From positions 1-39,761 of the forward strand of contig JBIQIQ010000010.1 of assembly GCA_044507975.1 (NCBI GenBank): 39,761 nucleotides of DNA. The letters run 5' to 3'. Positions 15,366 through 24,779 of the stretch are shown piece by piece. Under the pieces are notes generated by a model. That model was given only the letters and a program-made list of their open reading frames with translations, did no database searches and was not told the origin of the DNA. Origin of the DNA: DASRWD01 sp044507975 (GTDB lineage: Bacteria > Deinococcota > Deinococci > Deinococcales > Trueperaceae). Both the position numbers and the translations under genes were made by a program. Position 1 is the first letter of the stretch; every line of letters begins with the position of its first letter.

Positions 15366-17918
15366 ATGGGCCCGTCCCGAGCTCGCCGCTTCGTCCTCCT
15401 CACCCTCCTCGTCTTCCTGTCGGCAGGCTGCGGGGCGCCTCAGCCCCCGGTCCAGGGTCACACGCCGCCGGACCGCGAGCCGAGCCCGCCGCCGCCGGAG
15501 GTGACCGCCCGCTGGTCCGACCCGAGCGCCTGGCCCGGGGGCGTGGTGCCCGGCGTCGGCGCCGCGGTGACCGTGCCGGCGGGCACCACGCTGCTCCTCG
15601 ACGTCACCCCACCGCCGCTGGAGAGCCTCACCGTCGACGGCGCTCTCGTCTTCGACGACCGCGACCTCGAGCTGACCGCGGGCTCGATCTTGGTGCACGG
15701 CGGCGTCTACGCCGGCAGCAGCACGGAGCCGTTCAGATCGCGCGCGGTCATAACGCTCACCGGCCCGGTACCCGCGGAGGAGCACGGCCACATGGGCACG
15801 AAGTACCTGGCCGTGATGGGCGGGACCGTCGAGCTCTACGGCGCGATGACCGGCTCCTCCTGGACGCGTCTCGCCCGGGACGCCCGGCCCGGCGACACGG
15901 TCATCACGCTGCAGGACGCCGCCGGCTGGAGCGTCGGCGACGCCATCGTCCTCGCCTCTACCGACTTCCTCGGCTACGCCGACGGCAAGGACGAGCAGGT
16001 GGAGGAGAGGACCGTCACAGCGGTCGCTGGCAGCGAGCTCACCCTCGACGAGCCGCTCGACTACTTCCACCAGGGCTCGCTCATGACCGTGGGCGGCATC
16101 GCGGTCGACCAGCGCGCCGAGGTGGCGCGGCTAGGCCGCAACATCGTGATCCGAGGCGACGAGCAGAGCGACGACGGCTCGTACGGGGGGCACCTCATGG
16201 TCATGGGGGGCGGGCGCCTGCGGCTCGACGCCGTCGAGCTCACCCGCATGGGGCAGCGCGGGCGGCTCGCGCGCTACCCGGTCCACTTCCACCAGCTCGG
16301 CGCCGCCGGCGCCGCCAGCTTCGTCACCAGGACGAGCATCCACGACAACTACCACCGCTGCCTGACGATCCACGGGACGGACGGCGTCCTCGTCGCTGAC
16401 GTGGTGGGCTACGCGACGTACGGACACTGCTTCTTCATGGAGGACGGCGACGAGACTGGCAACGAGCTCTACGGCAACCTCGCCCTGATGGTCATGAAGC
16501 CGCCGGAGGGCGAGGCGGTGCTGGCCTCCGACCGCTCCCATCTCGGACCGGCCGGCTTCTGGGTGACGAACCCGGCCAACGACCTCGTCGGCAACGTGGC
16601 GGCCGGCTCGCAGGGCAGCGGCTTCTGGTACGCGTTCCCCGAGCACCCCACGGGCCTCGCCAGTGGCAGGACGGACATGTGGCCGCGTCGCACGCCGCTC
16701 GGGCTGTTCCGGGACAACGTCGCGCACTCGAACCGTCAGGTGGGGCTGCACGTCGACAACGGCCCGACCGCCGACGTGGCGAGCAACCCGCCCACCTGGT
16801 ACGAGCCGCGGCTCGACCCGCACGAAGAGGACACCGCCACGTACGCCGTGTTCGAGGGGTTCGTCGCCTACAAGCACAGGGACGCCGGCGCCTGGTTCCG
16901 AGGCTCGCACGCGGTTCTCGCAGGCGGCGTGCTCAGCGACAACTCCCGCGGCGTGACGTTCGCCTCAGACGAGAGCGGCGCCGAGGGCACCGCCTTCGTG
17001 GGCGAGACGCCGAACGTCGGCACTTGGCCGAGCTGGGACGAGGCGAGCGCGGCCGCCGGACGGCACCTGCCGCGGCCCTGGAACGCGAGCTACACGATCC
17101 GCGGCTTCGAGTTCTACGACGGCACGGTCCATGTGTCGGGGAGCCGCTTCGCCGGTTACGAGAGCGACGCCAGGCGCCAGGCCGCGGCGCTCAGCTACCT
17201 CGACTTCACCTCCTTCGCGACGGCGGCCGACAACCACGCAGAGGACCTCTGGTTCGCGCCGGGCACGAACCGCGTCTACCTCTCCAGCCGCGACGGTACG
17301 CCCGACCTCGACGGCGAGGACGGCTACAGGAGCGCGGTGTTCAAGGACGTAGACGGCAGCGTCACGGGGCAGGCAGGAGCGACGGTCACCGCCAACAGCC
17401 CCTACCTGATGGGCGACGGCTGCACCTACCAGCCCGCCTGGAACGCCGGGGTGTGCAGCGGCAGGTTCGTCAACCTGACGCTCGACGTCGTCGCCGGGCC
17501 CCCCGGCGGCATCGGGCCCGTGACCGTCTCCCGGGAAGGGGGCGCCAGCCACGTCATGCACGGCTCCCCCGACGACGTCCGCCATTACTTCCGCACCGTC
17601 GCCCGCTACGGCGAGGAGCACGCCTACAGCTACTCCGGCTCGCCCTCGCGGCTGCGGCTCGGCGTCACCGACGGGGTATCGCCGGGTGACGAGCTGATCG
17701 TGTCGCTGCCCTGGGAGGGCGGGAGCGCGTACCTCTACCGGGACTGGTGGGTTGACTCGCGGAACCGCCAGGGGAGCGTGGACTCGCTGCCCGAGCTGCG
17801 GGCGTCCGACGACACCGCATACCTCATCGCAGACGGGAGGCTGTGGGTGAAGCTCGTCGTGCAGCCCGGTCGGGACTGGGCGTACATGGAGGTGTGCGCG
17901 GCGGAGCTCTGCGCGTAG
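15366..17918 (+). CDS. G8-domain lipoprotein resembling CEMIP/TMEM2
   Basis: An 850-residue predicted lipoprotein: hydrophobic signal then lipobox LSAGC with Cys22. A G8 domain follows (about 47-150, ending near GTKYLAVMGGTVELYG), then a hyaluronidase-type parallel beta-helix region with YPVHFHQLG (about 305), DNYHRCLTIHGTDG and a GHCFFMEDGDETGN stretch. This order matches animal CEMIP (KIAA1199) and TMEM2, where the G8 plus beta-helix region is linked to hyaluronan breakdown. The C-terminal third (about 600-850) is beta-rich and not recognised. It would sit on the outer face of a membrane or in the periplasm. Whether it acts on a polysaccharide is inference; binding or structural roles are also possible. 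Confidence 0.75.
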   Translation: MGPSRARRFVLLTLLVFLSAGCGAPQPPVQGHTPPDREPSPPPPEVTARWSDPSAWPGGVVPGVGAAVTVPAGTTLLLDVTPPPLESLTVDGALVFDDRDLELTAGSILVHGGVYAGSSTEPFRSRAVITLTGPVPAEEHGHMGTKYLAVMGGTVELYGAMTGSSWTRLARDARPGDTVITLQDAAGWSVGDAIVLASTDFLGYADGKDEQVEERTVTAVAGSELTLDEPLDYFHQGSLMTVGGIAVDQRAEVARLGRNIVIRGDEQSDDGSYGGHLMVMGGGRLRLDAVELTRMGQRGRLARYPVHFHQLGAAGAASFVTRTSIHDNYHRCLTIHGTDGVLVADVVGYATYGHCFFMEDGDETGNELYGNLALMVMKPPEGEAVLASDRSHLGPAGFWVTNPANDLVGNVAAGSQGSGFWYAFPEHPTGLASGRTDMWPRRTPLGLFRDNVAHSNRQVGLHVDNGPTADVASNPPTWYEPRLDPHEEDTATYAVFEGFVAYKHRDAGAWFRGSHAVLAGGVLSDNSRGVTFASDESGAEGTAFVGETPNVGTWPSWDEASAAAGRHLPRPWNASYTIRGFEFYDGTVHVSGSRFAGYESDARRQAAALSYLDFTSFATAADNHAEDLWFAPGTNRVYLSSRDGTPDLDGEDGYRSAVFKDVDGSVTGQAGATVTANSPYLMGDGCTYQPAWNAGVCSGRFVNLTLDVVAGPPGGIGPVTVSREGGASHVMHGSPDDVRHYFRTVARYGEEHAYSYSGSPSRLRLGVTDGVSPGDELIVSLPWEGGSAYLYRDWWVDSRNRQGSVDSLPELRASDDTAYLIADGRLWVKLVVQPGRDWAYMEVCAAELCA

Positions 17919-17962
17919 CCGCCAGGTCGGTTCACGACGGCGGGAGCGGCCGCCTGCGCGGG

Positions 17963-17968
17963 TAGCAT
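17963..17968 (+). promoter_or_regulatory. -10 box TAGCAT, leaderless type
   Basis: Lies 6 nt upstream of the fumC ATG at 17975. Confidence 0.65.
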
Positions 17969-17974
17969 GTCCGC

Positions 17975-19354
17975 ATGGAGTACCGGCTAGAGAAGGACAC
18001 GCTCGGCGAGGTCAAGGTGCCTGCCGACCGCTACTGGGGGGCCCAGACCGAGCGCTCGCGGCAGAACTTCAAGATCGGCGGGCAACGGATGCCCACCGAG
18101 GTCGTGCGCGCCTTCGCGGTGCTCAAGAAGGCCGCCGCCATCGTGAACGCCGACCTGGCGGGCCTCGAACAGGGCAAGGCCGACCTCATCGCCCGCGTGT
18201 GCGACGAGGTCCTCGCCGGGAAGCTCGACGATCACTTCCCGCTGGTCGTGTGGCAGACGGGCTCGGGCACGCAGTCGAACATGAACGTCAACGAGGTCGT
18301 GTCGAACCGCGCGATCGAGATCGCCGGCGGCGAGCTCGGCAGCAAGACGCCCGTCCACCCCAACGACGACGTGAACCGCAGCCAGTCGTCGAACGACACG
18401 TTCCCCACGGCGATGCACATCGCCGCCTACGAGAAGCTCGTCGCTCACACCCTGCCGTCGCTGCGACGGCTCGAGGCGGCGCTGGCGTCGAAGTCGCGCG
18501 AGTTCGCGGGGCTGGTCAAGATCGGGCGCACGCACCTCATGGACGCCACCCCCCTCACCCTCGGGCAGGAGTTCGGCGGCTACGCCACGCAGGTCAGGAA
18601 GTCGGTCGAGGCGATCGAGGCCTCCCTGCCGCACCTCGCCGAGCTCGCGCTCGGCGGCACGGCGGTCGGCACCGGACTCAACGCACCGGCCGGGTTCGCC
18701 GAGCGGGTGGCAGAGGTGATCGCCGAGCTGACCGGGCATCCGTTCCGCACCGCCGACGACAAGTTCGAGGCGCTCTCGGCCAACGACGCCGTCGTCGAGG
18801 CATCCGGCGCCCTCAAGCGCGCCGCGGTGGCGCTGATGGCCGTGGCGAACAACATCAGGCTGCTCGGCTCGGGCCCCCGCAGCGGTCTCGGCGAGATCCG
18901 CCTGCCCGAGAACGAGCCCGGCTCGAGCATCATGCCTGGCAAGGTCAACCCGACGCAGGCCGAGGCGCTCACCATGGTGTGCGCCCAGGTGATGGGCAAC
19001 GACGTCGCGGTCGCCGTCGCGGGGAGCTCGGGGCACCTGCAGCTCAACGTGTTCAAGCCCGTGATGATCTACAACCTGCTCACCTCGGCGCAGCTGCTGG
19101 CAGACGCCTGCGAGAGCTTCAGGGTCAACTGCGTCGAGGGCATCGAGGCGGACGAGCGGCGCATCCGGATGCACCTCGACAACTCGCTGATGCTCGTGAC
19201 GGCCCTGAACACCCGCATCGGCTACTACAAGGCCGCCGAGATCGCGCAGAAGGCCCACCGCGAGGGCACGACCCTCAAGGAGGCCACCGTGGCCCTCGGC
19301 TACCTGACGCCGGAGGAGTTCGACGAGGCGGTCGTACCGGAGAGGATGGTGTAG
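17975..19354 (+). CDS. fumC: Class II fumarate hydratase
   Basis: A 459-residue TCA-cycle enzyme converting fumarate and malate. The superfamily signature GSSIMPGKVNPT (about residue 315), the substrate block SGSGTQSNMNVNEV (about 95), NRSQSSNDTFPTAMH (about 135) and GRTHLMDATPLTLGQE (about 182) are all intact, and the length is normal for iron-independent FumC. The start gives MEYRLEKDTLGEV, the standard N-terminus. A perfect palindrome 14 nt after the stop can end transcription. Confidence 0.97.
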   Translation: MEYRLEKDTLGEVKVPADRYWGAQTERSRQNFKIGGQRMPTEVVRAFAVLKKAAAIVNADLAGLEQGKADLIARVCDEVLAGKLDDHFPLVVWQTGSGTQSNMNVNEVVSNRAIEIAGGELGSKTPVHPNDDVNRSQSSNDTFPTAMHIAAYEKLVAHTLPSLRRLEAALASKSREFAGLVKIGRTHLMDATPLTLGQEFGGYATQVRKSVEAIEASLPHLAELALGGTAVGTGLNAPAGFAERVAEVIAELTGHPFRTADDKFEALSANDAVVEASGALKRAAVALMAVANNIRLLGSGPRSGLGEIRLPENEPGSSIMPGKVNPTQAEALTMVCAQVMGNDVAVAVAGSSGHLQLNVFKPVMIYNLLTSAQLLADACESFRVNCVEGIEADERRIRMHLDNSLMLVTALNTRIGYYKAAEIAQKAHREGTTLKEATVALGYLTPEEFDEAVVPERMV

Positions 19355-19368
19355 GAACCCGCGCGGGC

Positions 19369-19388
19369 GTCGGCCCCTAGGGGCCGAC
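19369..19388. terminator. Perfect 20-nt palindrome after fumC
   Basis: GTCGGCCCCTAGGGGCCGAC, centred on CTAG, between convergent fumC and the LolA-like gene. It lacks a U-run, so it is either a bidirectional terminator of a GC-rich type or a protein site. Confidence 0.6.
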
Positions 19389-19443
19389 GGCCCCGGGCGG
19401 AGCGAGTGGGAACCTCCGGTACCCGCCGGGGCCAGGGCGGAGC

Positions 19444-20154
19444 CTACCGCCGGTTGTCGATGATCTCGGCGTCGTCGGGCAGCGCCCTCACGTCGTCGGG
19501 GTCGAGACCCTGGTCGGTGACGAGCTGCTCGGCGTTGAGCTCGGCCACGACGCGCCCGCCCTCCTCCATGAACACGAGCCGGCGCGGCAGCCAGTCGCTG
19601 GCCAGCACCAGGGCGTCGACGTCGAGGATCATGGCGCCGCGGTCGCGGTTCGAGAAGCGCAGCTGGTACACGGTCCCGTCGGGGCTCTCCTGCAGGTCGA
19701 CGAACTCGGCGTCGTAGCCGGCCAGTATCTCTCCCAGGTCGAGCGAGAGGTTGGCGGTGGCGCCGTCCTGGCCGGCGGGCAGCATGCCCCCCAGGGCGTC
19801 GGGGTCGTCGGCGTCGAAGATCGTCACCTGGTGGGTCAGGAACGAGTAGCTGTACACGGCGCCGCCGTCGAGCACGATCTCGTTGTCCGCCAGGGCGTCC
19901 GGCTGCACGATGTAGGCGCTCGCGAGCGACTCTCCGGGCATGACCCGTATCTCGATCTCGAGCGGGAACTCGGTGCCGTCGACGTCGACGATCTTGCCCG
20001 TGAGGAGGAACGACGCGTCCTGCAGGCCGCGGGCCGCCTCCGTGACGTTCTCGAGGACGGTCTCGACGGGCAGCGGGTCCTGCGCGGCGGCCACCCCTCC
20101 CAGGAGGGCCAGGGCGAGGGCCAGGCGCGGTAGGTGCTTGCTCAGGTGGCGCAT
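19444..20154 (-). CDS. LolA-like outer-membrane lipoprotein carrier / sorting protein
   Basis: A 236-residue exported protein with a clear signal peptide (RLALALALLGGVAAAQ). The mature part has the half-barrel pattern of the LolA/LppX fold: repeated short strands such as FLLTGKIVDVDG, EIEIRVMPGESLA, YSYSFLTHQVTIF and YQLRFSNRD. Proteins of this type carry lipids or lipoproteins between membranes. No lolB or lolCDE is adjacent. Start is ATG with TAACTT 6 nt upstream. Family assignment rests on overall pattern rather than a hard motif. Confidence 0.65.
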   Translation of the reverse strand: MRHLSKHLPRLALALALLGGVAAAQDPLPVETVLENVTEAARGLQDASFLLTGKIVDVDGTEFPLEIEIRVMPGESLASAYIVQPDALADNEIVLDGGAVYSYSFLTHQVTIFDADDPDALGGMLPAGQDGATANLSLDLGEILAGYDAEFVDLQESPDGTVYQLRFSNRDRGAMILDVDALVLASDWLPRRLVFMEEGGRVVAELNAEQLVTDQGLDPDDVRALPDDAEIIDNRR

Positions 20155-20160
20155 GTCCTC

Positions 20161-20166
20161 AAGTTA
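20161..20166 (-). promoter_or_regulatory. -10 box TAACTT, leaderless type
   Basis: Lies 6 nt upstream of the ATG at 20154. Confidence 0.5.
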
Positions 20167-20253
20167 TCCGACCACGCGCCGCCGCAGGAGCTTCGCCAAG
20201 GCAGGATGAAGGTCGTTTGAGCCGTCTCATAACGTGACCGCAGGACCCGGTGA

Positions 20254-20275
20254 TAGCCTCCACCCAGAAAGGAGG
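20254..20275 (+). promoter_or_regulatory. -10 box TAGCCT and ribosome site for the PEGA gene
   Basis: TGA-TAGCCT at 20254-20259 (extended -10) is followed by AGGAGG at 20270-20275, 6 nt before the ATG. This gene has a short but true leader, unlike most neighbours. Confidence 0.6.
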
Positions 20276-20281
20276 CAGGCC

Positions 20282-21505
<1,224 letters not shown>

Positions 21506-21525
21506 GGCACCCGACCGCGTTCATG

Positions 21526-21559
21526 GAGCCGGAGCCCGCACCGCCGCGGGCTCCGGCTC
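21526..21559 (+). terminator. Strong GC hairpin after the PEGA gene
   Basis: A perfect 14-bp stem (21526-21539 with 21546-21559) and a 6-nt loop (ACCGCC), followed by TTCGG. It ends 5 nt before the TAGACT box of the next gene. Confidence 0.75.
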
Positions 21560-21564
21560 TTCGG

Positions 21565-21570
21565 TAGACT
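21565..21570 (+). promoter_or_regulatory. -10 box TAGACT, leaderless type
   Basis: Lies 5 nt upstream of the ATG at 21576. Confidence 0.6.
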
Positions 21571-21575
21571 CCGCC

Positions 21576-22346
21576 ATGTCACGTTCGGTGGCGATCGTGT
21601 TGGCGGGCGGCGACGCTTCCGACCAGGTCGCGCTCCGCGGCGGCGTACCGGGCAAGGCGTTGCTGCCGGTCGCCGGCAGGCCGCTGGCCGCCTACGTCCT
21701 CGACGCCCTCGAGCGCTCGGGCCGGGTGAGCCGGGTGGTGTACGTCGGTCCGATCGAGCAGGAGCTCTCCTCGTACGACGTGGTCGGGCTCCCGGGCGGG
21801 CGGCGCTTCGAGGACTCGCTGGCGCTCGGGATGGGTGCGGCGCTGGCGATGGGCGCCGAGTCTCTGCTCGTCGCCACCGCCGACCTGCCCTGGCTCACGC
21901 CCGCCGCCGTCGCTCGCTTCGCCGACGCAGCGTCCGCCCTCGACGTCGACGTCGTCTACCCGGTGGTGTCGGAGGCCGACATGAACGCCGCGTTCCCCGA
22001 GCAGAGGCGCACCTACGTGAGGCTGAGGGAGGGCCGCTTCACCGGCGGCAACCTCGCGCTCCTCAGCCGCGCCGGCGCCCTCGCGCTCCTCCCCGTGATC
22101 TCGCGGGCGTTCGCCGCGCGGAAGAACCCGCTGGCGCTCGCCGCCCTGGTGGGGCCAGGGGTGGTCGCCGGCCTCCTGACGGGAACCGCGACCCTGGGGG
22201 GCCTCGAGGCGAGGGTGAGCCGCCTGCTCGGCGTACCGGGGCGCGCGCTGCCCGTCGCCGACGCCGGCATCGCGGCCGACGTCGACCGCCTCGACCACCT
22301 GCCCGGCGTCCTCGACCCCGCGCAGCCGGGGTGGGAGGGAGCGTGA
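21576..22346 (+). CDS. MobA-like nucleotidyltransferase
   Basis: A 256-residue member of the NTP-transferase/MobA family. The N-terminal nucleotide-binding loop is IVLAGGDASDQ then GVPGKALLPVAGRPL (about 22-36) with the usual Lys, and the metal-binding Asp is in TADLPWLTP (about 106). Related proteins activate sugars, molybdopterin or other alcohol phosphates with NTP. No cofactor-synthesis genes are nearby, so the acceptor is unknown. It ends in a GTGA overlap with the next gene. Confidence 0.75.
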   Translation: MSRSVAIVLAGGDASDQVALRGGVPGKALLPVAGRPLAAYVLDALERSGRVSRVVYVGPIEQELSSYDVVGLPGGRRFEDSLALGMGAALAMGAESLLVATADLPWLTPAAVARFADAASALDVDVVYPVVSEADMNAAFPEQRRTYVRLREGRFTGGNLALLSRAGALALLPVISRAFAARKNPLALAALVGPGVVAGLLTGTATLGGLEARVSRLLGVPGRALPVADAGIAADVDRLDHLPGVLDPAQPGWEGA

Positions 22347-22903
22347 GGCGGCCGTCGCAGCTGCGGCTCTCGGCGCTCTTCGGCGCCCTGGCCGCCGTGG
22401 CGTTCGCCCTCCTCGTCACGTACCTGGTGTCCTTGGTCGTGCCCGGTCAGGGCCGCCTCGGCTTCCAGGACTTCAACGCCCCGGGGCTACTGGAGGGCGC
22501 CATGTTCGTGCTGGCGTTCTCCTCGGCGCTGATCTGGGTGCGTAGCTCGCTGCGCGTGCCCAGCCCGACCCTGCTCTCCTTCGGCATCTCGGGCCCGCCG
22601 ACGGCCGGCGCCGTGGCGATGAAGGTGCCGGTCGTCGACGCCACCCAGGCCGTCCAGACGCTGATCGAGAACCGCGTCGTGATCGTCCACCAGGACAGGG
22701 TGCCGATCGGCGTGACGGGCATCCACCACGACCGCATCACGTCGTGGGAGGAGCTCGTCAAGGCCCCGGCCGACGTCGCCGTCACCGAGCTGCGCGGCAT
22801 GCTGGCCCACGAGCAGCTCGTCGTGGTCATGGACGGTCAGGAGGTCAAGGGCATCGTCACGCAGGAGATGTACCTGGCCGGGCTCTGGGGCTCCATCCGC
22901 TAG
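22343..22903 (+). CDS. Membrane protein with C-terminal CBS-like domain pair
   Basis: A 186-residue protein. Two membrane segments occupy about residues 13-35 (ALAAVAFALLVTYLVSLVV) and 52-68. The remainder resembles tandem CBS motifs: VPVVDATQAVQTLIENRVVI, PIGVTGIHHDRITSWEEL, then VAVTELRGMLAHEQLVVVMD and VKGIVTQEMYL. CBS domains bind adenosine nucleotides and regulate partner proteins. The start is GTG overlapping the upstream stop, with GGGAGGGA 2 nt before it. Partner unknown. Confidence 0.65.
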   Translation: MRRPSQLRLSALFGALAAVAFALLVTYLVSLVVPGQGRLGFQDFNAPGLLEGAMFVLAFSSALIWVRSSLRVPSPTLLSFGISGPPTAGAVAMKVPVVDATQAVQTLIENRVVIVHQDRVPIGVTGIHHDRITSWEELVKAPADVAVTELRGMLAHEQLVVVMDGQEVKGIVTQEMYLAGLWGSIR

Positions 22904-22925
22904 CGCTTCATCGCGGGGCCGCGCG

Positions 22926-23762
22926 TCAGGTAGGGGTGGCCGAGCGGTCGAGTACGGAGACGAGCTCGGCGAGCAGCGGCACCTGCTCGGCCAGCACGCC
23001 CCTGTCGGTGCGCCACTCGAACACCGGCCCCACCCCGCCGTACTCGAACGCCACCGTCTCGGGCGCCGGCCAGGCGCCCGCGCGCACCCGCGCCACGGCG
23101 CCGCGCACGGCCGCGACGTCGTCCGGCGTGAGGGGCAGGTGGTCGCGCAGGCGCCCCTCCAGGCGCTGGACGCCCGAGACGTGCAGCTCTCGCAGCGCGT
23201 GCGTCGGCAGCGCGTCGACGTACTGCCACAGGTCCTGCCCGAGCAGGCTCGTCGTGAGCAACGCGTGCGAGAGGTCGAGGAGCAGCCCGCAGCCGGTCGC
23301 CGTCACGAGGTCGGTCAGCACACGCGGGTCGACGCCGGCCCGCAGCAGGCCGTGCTCGTCGCCCCGGTAGGGGACGTTCTCCACGATCACGCGCTCTGGT
23401 CCGACCGCCTCGGCGAGGAGCTCGACGTCCTCGACCAGCGCGGCGGTGACGCGGGCCCGGGCCTCGCTGCCGACGTCGCCGGTGGCCACGTCAGGGAAGC
23501 GCCCCTGGAACGGGACGACGTGGGCGTTCAGGTAGGTCGTGCCCGTCTCGCGCATCAGGTCCTGGGCCCGTCCGAGCTCGATGCCAAGGCGAGTGGCGCC
23601 CAGCTCGGTGGGGAAGTGGACGTAGCAGCGCCCGACGCTGGTGGCCGCCGCTATGAGGTCGTCCCAGTCGGGGACCTTGTAGACGTCGAGGGCGACCTCG
23701 CCGCTGGCGGCGAGGTCGGCCAGGGCGGGAGAGAAGTTGACCGCCAGGCGGGGCCGGCTCAC
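22926..23762 (-). CDS. DUF692-like TIM-barrel protein
   Basis: A 278-residue protein with TIM-barrel pattern. Recognisable blocks are LAVNFSPALADL at the N-terminus, ENVPYRGDEHGL (about 135), CGLLLDLSHAL (about 165) and ALRELHVSGVQRL (about 197). These line up with the metal-binding strands of DUF692 proteins (multinuclear non-haem iron oxygenases) and more loosely with sugar-phosphate isomerases. DUF692 enzymes often modify peptides with a partner protein, but no precursor peptide or partner is visible here. GTG start overlaps the tsaD stop (GTGA). Confidence 0.55.
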   Translation of the reverse strand: MSRPRLAVNFSPALADLAASGEVALDVYKVPDWDDLIAAATSVGRCYVHFPTELGATRLGIELGRAQDLMRETGTTYLNAHVVPFQGRFPDVATGDVGSEARARVTAALVEDVELLAEAVGPERVIVENVPYRGDEHGLLRAGVDPRVLTDLVTATGCGLLLDLSHALLTTSLLGQDLWQYVDALPTHALRELHVSGVQRLEGRLRDHLPLTPDDVAAVRGAVARVRAGAWPAPETVAFEYGGVGPVFEWRTDRGVLAEQVPLLAELVSVLDRSATPT

Positions 23763-24766
23763 GAGGCTGCCAGCGGGAGGTACGGCTGCGCGTCGGCCGT
23801 CCAAGCCGCCGCGGCGTCGGCGGGCACGGTCGCGTCCTCCGGGCCGCCGGCGGGCCGGCGCAGGGCGTGCTCGGCGGCGAGGGCGATCATGGCGCCGTTG
23901 TCCGTCGCGAGGCTGGGGGGCGGGAAGGACACGTCCAGGCCCGAGGCCCCGAGCTCGCCCCGCAGGCGCCGGTTGGCGGCCACGCCGCCCGCGACGACGA
24001 GGCGACGGGCGCCGGCGCGCTCGGCGGCCCGCAGCGTCACCTCGACGAGGTGACCGATCGCGACGCGCTCGAACGTCGCGGCGACGTCGGCGGCGCGCGC
24101 GTCTGGCTGGCGCTGGAGGAGCAACGCGACGGCGGTCTTGAGGCCCGAGAAGCTGAACGAGAGCCCGTCATCGCCCTTGAGGGGCCACGGCAGCGATACG
24201 CCGTGGTCGTCGCCCGACTCGGCGAGGCGCGCCAGCGCCGGACCTCCCGGGTAGCCGAGACCGAGCAGTCGCGCCACCTTGTCGAAGGCCTCGCCGGCGG
24301 CGTCGTCGCGGCTCCGGCCCAGCTCCTGGACGCGGTCCCAGTCGTCCACCTGGAAGAGGACCGTGTGCCCGCCCGACGCGACCAGCGCCAGGAAGGGCGG
24401 CTCGGCGTCGGCGGCCGCCAGGTGGCCGGCGAGGTGGTGGACCGGGACGAACGGCACGCCCAGGCCCCACGCCAGCGCCTTGCCGTAGCTCAGGCCCACC
24501 AGCAGGGCCCCCACGAGGCCGGGGCCGCGCGTGGCCGCTACCGCGGTGAGGTCGCCGAGCTCGGCTCCGGCCTCCTCCAGGGCGCGCACCACGGCGCCGT
24601 CGATGACGCTGAGGTGCTCGCGGCTGGCCTGCTCGGGCACGACCCCGCCGAACGCGGCGTGCAAGGCCGTCTGCGACAACACGACGTTGGCGAGCACGCG
24701 CCCGTCGGAGACGACCCCGACGCCGGTGTCGTCGCAGGAGGTGTCGATGCCGAGGACCAGGCTCAC
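23759..24766 (-). CDS. tsaD: tRNA N6-adenosine threonylcarbamoyltransferase
   Basis: A 335-residue enzyme that transfers threonylcarbamoyl to A37 of ANN-decoding tRNAs, together with TsaB and TsaE. The ASKHA-type N-terminus GIDTSCDDTGVGV, the metal-binding VHHLAGHLAA (His-x3-His, about 112), SGGHTVLF and the C-terminal NGAMIALAAEHAL are all present. Start is GTG 7 nt after a TAGCAT box whose TAG is also the stop codon of thrB. The gene can thus be read from the thrB transcript or from its own promoter. Confidence 0.95.
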   Translation of the reverse strand: MSLVLGIDTSCDDTGVGVVSDGRVLANVVLSQTALHAAFGGVVPEQASREHLSVIDGAVVRALEEAGAELGDLTAVAATRGPGLVGALLVGLSYGKALAWGLGVPFVPVHHLAGHLAAADAEPPFLALVASGGHTVLFQVDDWDRVQELGRSRDDAAGEAFDKVARLLGLGYPGGPALARLAESGDDHGVSLPWPLKGDDGLSFSFSGLKTAVALLLQRQPDARAADVAATFERVAIGHLVEVTLRAAERAGARRLVVAGGVAANRRLRGELGASGLDVSFPPPSLATDNGAMIALAAEHALRRPAGGPEDATVPADAAAAWTADAQPYLPLAAS

Positions 24767-24773
24767 GGGCGCG

Positions 24774-24779
24774 ATGCTA
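24774..24779 (-). promoter_or_regulatory. -10 box TAGCAT, leaderless type, inside thrB stop
   Basis: Lies 7 nt upstream of the tsaD GTG. The first three bases are the thrB stop codon. Confidence 0.6.

Noticed and set aside
22926..23762. The DUF692-like gene as part of a peptide natural-product cluster
   Set aside because: No short precursor gene, partner protein or exporter is adjacent; its neighbours are tsaD and a convergent membrane protein.
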